DNA of 8,682 bases from JBBRGG01 sp038240875 (GTDB taxonomy: Bacteria > Planctomycetota > Phycisphaerae > Phycisphaerales > UBA1924), in the NCBI GenBank assembly GCA_038240875.1, contig JBBRGG010000157.1, forward strand, positions 1 through 8,682, written 5' to 3'. The stretch's first letter is position 1, and every line of letters starts with the position of its first letter. Positions 5,970-8,682 of the stretch are shown piece by piece. Position numbers and translations under genes: made by a program. The notes under the pieces are model-generated. The model was given only the letters and a program-made list of their open reading frames with translations, made no database searches and was not told the DNA's origin.

Positions 5970-6919
5970 GCACGAAGAAAGCCAGTAGTCAGGCAAACGA
6001 GAATGCTCGTTTGAAGGCCATCAAGAAACCTAGCTCAGAGGCCAGCTCGAAGGTCAGCTCGAAGGTCAGCTCGAAGGTCAACATGAATGAGACATCACCA
6101 TCTCGTTCCAAGGCTCAGCAAAGCAGCTCAACCAAGCCAGCGCGTGTAATCAATCCAAAGCAATCGCGTTCGCCAAAGCATGCTTCCAAAACGATGCCTA
6201 AAGCCAAACGCGTGAAGCAGATGTACGACGATGTGCCGATGCAGTTGCCTGTGCTTTCGGCGGCATACACAGCACGTGCGGCGGAGTTGTTGGCCACGCT
6301 TCGCGAGCACTATCCAAACGCGCACTGTGAGCTTGATCACTCCAGTTCGCACGAACTATTAATCGCGACAATCCTCTCGGCACAGACCACCGACGTGAAC
6401 GTGAACAAGGCAACGCCCGCGTTATTCGAGCGGTTTCATACGCCTTTGGATTATGCCAACGCGACGCCCGAAGAGATCGAGCCGTATGTCAAGAGCCTGG
6501 GGTTTTTCCGCAACAAGGCGCGAGCGGTACACGAAGCCATGAAGGCGGTGTGCGAACAGTTTGGCGGCGAAGTGCCCAAGACGATGGACGAGTTGCTCAC
6601 GCTGCGAGGAGTCGCTCGCAAGACGGCCAACGTCGTGTTGGGGAATGCTTTTTCAGTCAACGTTGGCGTGGTGGTAGACACGCACGTTGAGCGACTATCG
6701 GGGCGGCTTGGGCTTAGGCCCAAGGACGCGACGGTGCAACAAATCGAGAAGTATTTAATGGCACAGTTTCCGCGAGACAGTTGGTGCGACCTGTCGCACT
6801 TGCTGATTTTTCATGGTCGTCGCGCGTGCAAGGCGAGCGGGAACGCGAAGAACAAGCCTTGCGCGGAGCACGCGATCTGCAAGCGGTTTGGCGAATGTTG
6901 TGAGCTAAAACGAGTTTAA
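5966..6919 (+). CDS. nth: Endonuclease III (DNA glycosylase / AP lyase) with basic N-terminal tail
   Basis: Removes oxidised pyrimidines and cuts at the resulting abasic site (base excision repair). The core runs from about residue 100: 'LLIATILSAQTTDVNVNKAT' is the family signature, the helix-hairpin-helix lies near 211-223 ('LTLRGVARKTANVV') with catalytic Lys219, and 'VVDTHVERL' gives catalytic Asp238. E. coli Nth has about 211 residues; this one has 317 because of a Lys/Ser-rich, probably disordered tail of about 95 residues with three Ser-Ser-Lys-Val repeats. The iron-sulfur loop cysteines are at 288, 299, 305, 311 and 312, not in the usual C-x6-C-x2-C-x5-C spacing. ATG 5966 overlaps the previous stop by 4 bp after a G-rich stretch; in-frame ATGs at 6194 and 6221 would remove most of the tail. 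Confidence 0.95.
   Translation: MSTKKASSQANENARLKAIKKPSSEASSKVSSKVSSKVNMNETSPSRSKAQQSSSTKPARVINPKQSRSPKHASKTMPKAKRVKQMYDDVPMQLPVLSAAYTARAAELLATLREHYPNAHCELDHSSSHELLIATILSAQTTDVNVNKATPALFERFHTPLDYANATPEEIEPYVKSLGFFRNKARAVHEAMKAVCEQFGGEVPKTMDELLTLRGVARKTANVVLGNAFSVNVGVVVDTHVERLSGRLGLRPKDATVQQIEKYLMAQFPRDSWCDLSHLLIFHGRRACKASGNAKNKPCAEHAICKRFGECCELKRV
6043..6078 (+). repeat. 12-bp in-frame tandem repeat, three perfect copies, in the nth tail
   Basis: cagctcgaaggt occurs three times in a row (6043-6054, 6055-6066, 6067-6078), with a diverged copy before it (6031-6042). It encodes repeated Ser-Ser-Lys-Val in the basic tail. Perfect identity suggests recent expansion by slippage. Confidence 0.92.
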
Positions 6920-7036
6920 ACAACGCTCGAGTACGTTGGGCGAGACGACTTCTCTTTGGAAGCAGGCTTGTCGGCTTCTTGGGCACGGCCCCTCCTACAT
7001 TTCCTCTGAGTTGGTAATCCTTTGTCGCTCGCCGTT

Positions 7037-7040
7037 GGAG
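7037..7040 (+). promoter_or_regulatory. Ribosome binding site fixing the M16 peptidase start
   Basis: GGAG lies 5 bp before ATG 7046. This favours the ATG over the in-frame TTG at 7022, which would place the site inside the coding region. Confidence 0.6.
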
Positions 7041-7045
7041 TAGTT

Positions 7046-8266
7046 ATGCCTGTCACGTTCAAGCACCATCGCCTGTCCAACGGCCTGACGATTGTCGGCG
7101 AAGTTGACCCTGCGGCCCACACGTCGGCGGCGGGTTTCTTCGTCAAGACCGGTGCGCGCGACGAAGCGCCAGCGCTCATGGGCGTAAGCCACTTTCTTGA
7201 GCACATGATGTTCAAAGGGACAGAGACGTTGAGCGCAGATGAGTTGAATCGCGCGTTTGACGCCATCGGCGCGCGGAACAATGCGTACACCAGTAATGAG
7301 ATGACCTGCTTTTATGCGCAGGCGCTGCCCGAGCACATGCCAAGGATCGTGGAGTTGCTTGGAACAATGATGCGACCAGCGTTGCGCGACGCCGACTTTA
7401 CGATGGAACGAGGCGTGATCCTCGAAGAGATCGCGATGTACAAGGACAATCCATTCTGGATTTTGTACGAGTCGTGCGTTGAAAAACACTTTGGTGCGCA
7501 TCCGTTGTCGCATCGCGTGCTGGGGACGACCGAGACAATTACGGCGCTGGCGCGCGATGAAATGGCGGGGTACTTTGACAAGCGGTACGCCGCGGACAAC
7601 ACGGTGGTCTCGCTGGCGGGGCGCGTGGACTTTGAGGCTACGTGCAAGCAGATCGAAGGGTTGTGCGCGGCGTGGCCCGCGACCGGGCCCACGCGCGACG
7701 CGTCAAGGCCCACGCTGGTTGGTGGCGAATTTGCAATCACCGACCCCAAGTTGGAACGCGGCTATTTGCTCGCGCTATGCGATGGGCCAAGCTCGTCGGA
7801 CCCAAGGCGGTACGCGGCGGCGCTCTTGGCGCAGGTGCTTGGGGCGGCGGACAACAGCCGGTTCCACTGGGCGCTGATCGAGCCAGGGCTCGCGGATGAG
7901 GCGCAAGCGTCGTTTGATCCGCACGATGGCTTTGGCGAGTTTTTCGTGTTTGCTTCGGGTGATCCAGAGAACCTCGACGAGATCTGGGAAGTCATCCAGC
8001 GCGAGCTTGTTAACCTAATCGCATCGATCACGCAGGATGATTTGGCACGACTGGTCAACAAGATTGCGACAGCTGCCACCGTCGGTGGCGAACGCCCCGG
8101 CGACCGCATGCAGCGGCTCGGGCGGCAATGGACGTACCTTGGTGAATATGCGTCGCTGGAAGAAGAGCTGGCGAAGATTCAGGCGGTAACGCTGGATGAT
8201 CTGCGGGCGATCCACAAGGCGTATCCATTCACGCCTGTGACGGTTGGAAGGCTGGGGCCGAAGTAA
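7046..8266 (+). CDS. M16-family zinc metallopeptidase (insulinase / processing peptidase type)
   Basis: 406 residues, the usual length of a two-domain M16B peptidase. The N-terminal domain opens with 'HHRLSNGLTIVGE' and carries the inverted zinc motif HxxEH at residues 49-53 (His49 and His53 as ligands, Glu52 as catalytic base) in 'GVSHFLEHMMFKGT'. The third ligand is expected at Glu128 in 'ERGVILEEIAMYKD', at the family's usual distance. 'ARNNAYTSNEMTCFYAQ' is also typical. The C-terminal half (about 206-406) is the related domain that closes the cleft, ending with 'LAKIQAVTLDDLRAIHKAYP'. All metal residues are present, so it is probably active on peptides or small proteins. No signal peptide is visible, suggesting a cytoplasmic location. 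It starts 126 bp after nth, so it may have its own promoter, though I could not identify one. An inactive M16 partner is not in the window. Confidence 0.94.
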   Translation: MPVTFKHHRLSNGLTIVGEVDPAAHTSAAGFFVKTGARDEAPALMGVSHFLEHMMFKGTETLSADELNRAFDAIGARNNAYTSNEMTCFYAQALPEHMPRIVELLGTMMRPALRDADFTMERGVILEEIAMYKDNPFWILYESCVEKHFGAHPLSHRVLGTTETITALARDEMAGYFDKRYAADNTVVSLAGRVDFEATCKQIEGLCAAWPATGPTRDASRPTLVGGEFAITDPKLERGYLLALCDGPSSSDPRRYAAALLAQVLGAADNSRFHWALIEPGLADEAQASFDPHDGFGEFFVFASGDPENLDEIWEVIQRELVNLIASITQDDLARLVNKIATAATVGGERPGDRMQRLGRQWTYLGEYASLEEELAKIQAVTLDDLRAIHKAYPFTPVTVGRLGPK

Positions 8267-8300
8267 GAAGACAGTAAGAAATCAAGATGCATCGAACGGC

Positions 8301-8342
8301 TCACGCTTCACGATCCACGACTCGCGACTCACGGCTCGGGCT
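8301..8342 (+). repeat. Degenerate array of six 7-bp repeats (consensus TCACGAC)
   Basis: Six adjacent heptamers start at 8301, 8308, 8315, 8322, 8329 and 8336. All keep C at position 2 and G at position 5, and most read TCACG followed by two variable bases. The array fills most of the 78-bp gap between two convergent genes. There is no evidence that it is translated. Confidence 0.7.
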
Positions 8343-8344
8343 CT

Positions 8345-8682
8345 TCATTCTTTCGCTTCGACGAACGCCGATAGAGCTGGCATTTCTCTGCCTACGACTT
8401 CACGAAGGTACAACGCGAGTAGTTTGCCCGCGCGTTCATACGCGATTGCCGGGGCCTCGTTGGTCGGGCCGCTGCTCTTTGATGGTGGGGGCGAATCAAG
8501 CAGGCGAAGCAGTTCGACGGTTTCTCGGCGGACTCGCCACGCGTCGTTGCTGCGGTCGTTGGCGATCAAGCCACCCAACCTCGATGAAAATCCAAAGGTT
8601 GCGGCGGGTTCGAGCATAAGGCCTGTTGCTACATCGCGTGTGAGCTCGGGTTTGTGGCCGGTATCGTCGAGGGCGGTCCAAA
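8345..8682 (-). CDS. 3' part of an unrecognised protein
   Basis: On the minus strand the frame is open from the window edge (8682) to TGA at 8347-8345, giving at least 112 residues; the ATG at 8617 is probably internal because the frame continues upstream with normal-looking sequence (Leu-Asp-Asp-Thr-Gly-His-Lys-Pro-Glu-Leu). The visible part is mostly helical, with 'FGFSSRLGGLIANDRSNDAW', a run of Arg/Glu/Leu residues, a Pro/Ser-rich loop, and a helical C-terminus ending 'VGREMPALSAFVEAKE'. No motif or family is recognised. It converges with the M16 gene. Confidence 0.6.
   Translation of the reverse strand, partial: WTALDDTGHKPELTRDVATGLMLEPAATFGFSSRLGGLIANDRSNDAWRVRRETVELLRLLDSPPPSKSSGPTNEAPAIAYERAGKLLALYLREVVGREMPALSAFVEAKE

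Noticed and set aside
6921..6938. Possible terminator after nth (CAACG paired with CGTTG around an 8-base loop)
   Set aside because: Only five pairs and no T-run; GGGC/GCCC at 6981-6991 and GAAGC/GCTTC at 6959-6978 are equally weak.
6968..7001. Possible sigma-70 promoter before the M16 gene (TTGTCG and TACATT)
   Set aside because: The spacing is about 22 bp, too long for a standard promoter.
8262..8280. Repeated agtaagaa with an 11-bp period at the end of the M16 gene
   Set aside because: Only two short copies, one including the stop codon; probably chance.
8287..8619. Plus-strand open frame of 110 codons
   Set aside because: It begins in the heptad array, is antisense to the more protein-like minus-strand gene, and has no recognisable content.

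Overview
The window looks like ordinary chromosomal DNA from a fairly GC-rich bacterium. An ECF-type sigma factor with a long tail, a methyl-independent (endonuclease-type) MutL, GTG/TTG starts with weak ribosome binding sites, and many lineage-specific proteins would fit a Planctomycetota member, perhaps Phycisphaerae. That assignment is inference from gene style; there is no rRNA or marker gene to settle it. I see no mobile element, CRISPR array, tRNA or rRNA.

Layout. Positions 1-576 hold the 3' part of an unrecognised gene, with a coiled-coil-like start and a short NGQ-type repeat. An ECF-like RNA polymerase sigma factor (584-1474) follows almost at once. After a 117-bp gap with degenerate repeats and a hairpin comes a single-pass membrane protein with a Cys-rich, probably extracytoplasmic tail (1592-2554), a possible partner of the sigma factor. 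A convergent HIT-family nucleotide hydrolase (2998-2570, minus) ends 15 bp away. Diverging from it is a tight three-gene unit: mutL (3079-5262), a four-helix membrane protein of DUF4149/TMEM205-like appearance (5301-5969) and endonuclease III, nth (5966-6919). An M16 zinc peptidase (7046-8266) follows. The window closes with the 3' part of an unrecognised minus-strand gene (8345-8682).

How the genes fit together. mutL and nth both act in DNA repair (mismatch repair and base excision of oxidised pyrimidines). With the membrane protein gene between them they are probably co-transcribed. The sigma factor and the membrane protein could form a signalling pair, but no known anti-sigma motif is visible. 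HIT and M16 look like housekeeping neighbours.

The most unusual feature is repeat structure. Inside genes there are several in-frame 12-bp (four-codon) tandem duplications, all in low-complexity linkers or tails (first ORF, MutL linker, Nth tail), and a 15-bp version near the MutL start. Between genes there are degenerate repeats with a 7-bp period, each with a different consensus (GGCAATM near 1460-1516, ATTGTGR at 3044-3064, TCACGAC at 8301-8342). I found no clear undescribed multi-gene system; the repeats, the odd cysteine spacing in Nth and the sigma/membrane-protein pair are the leads I consider worth testing. All gene-free stretches are under 130 bp.
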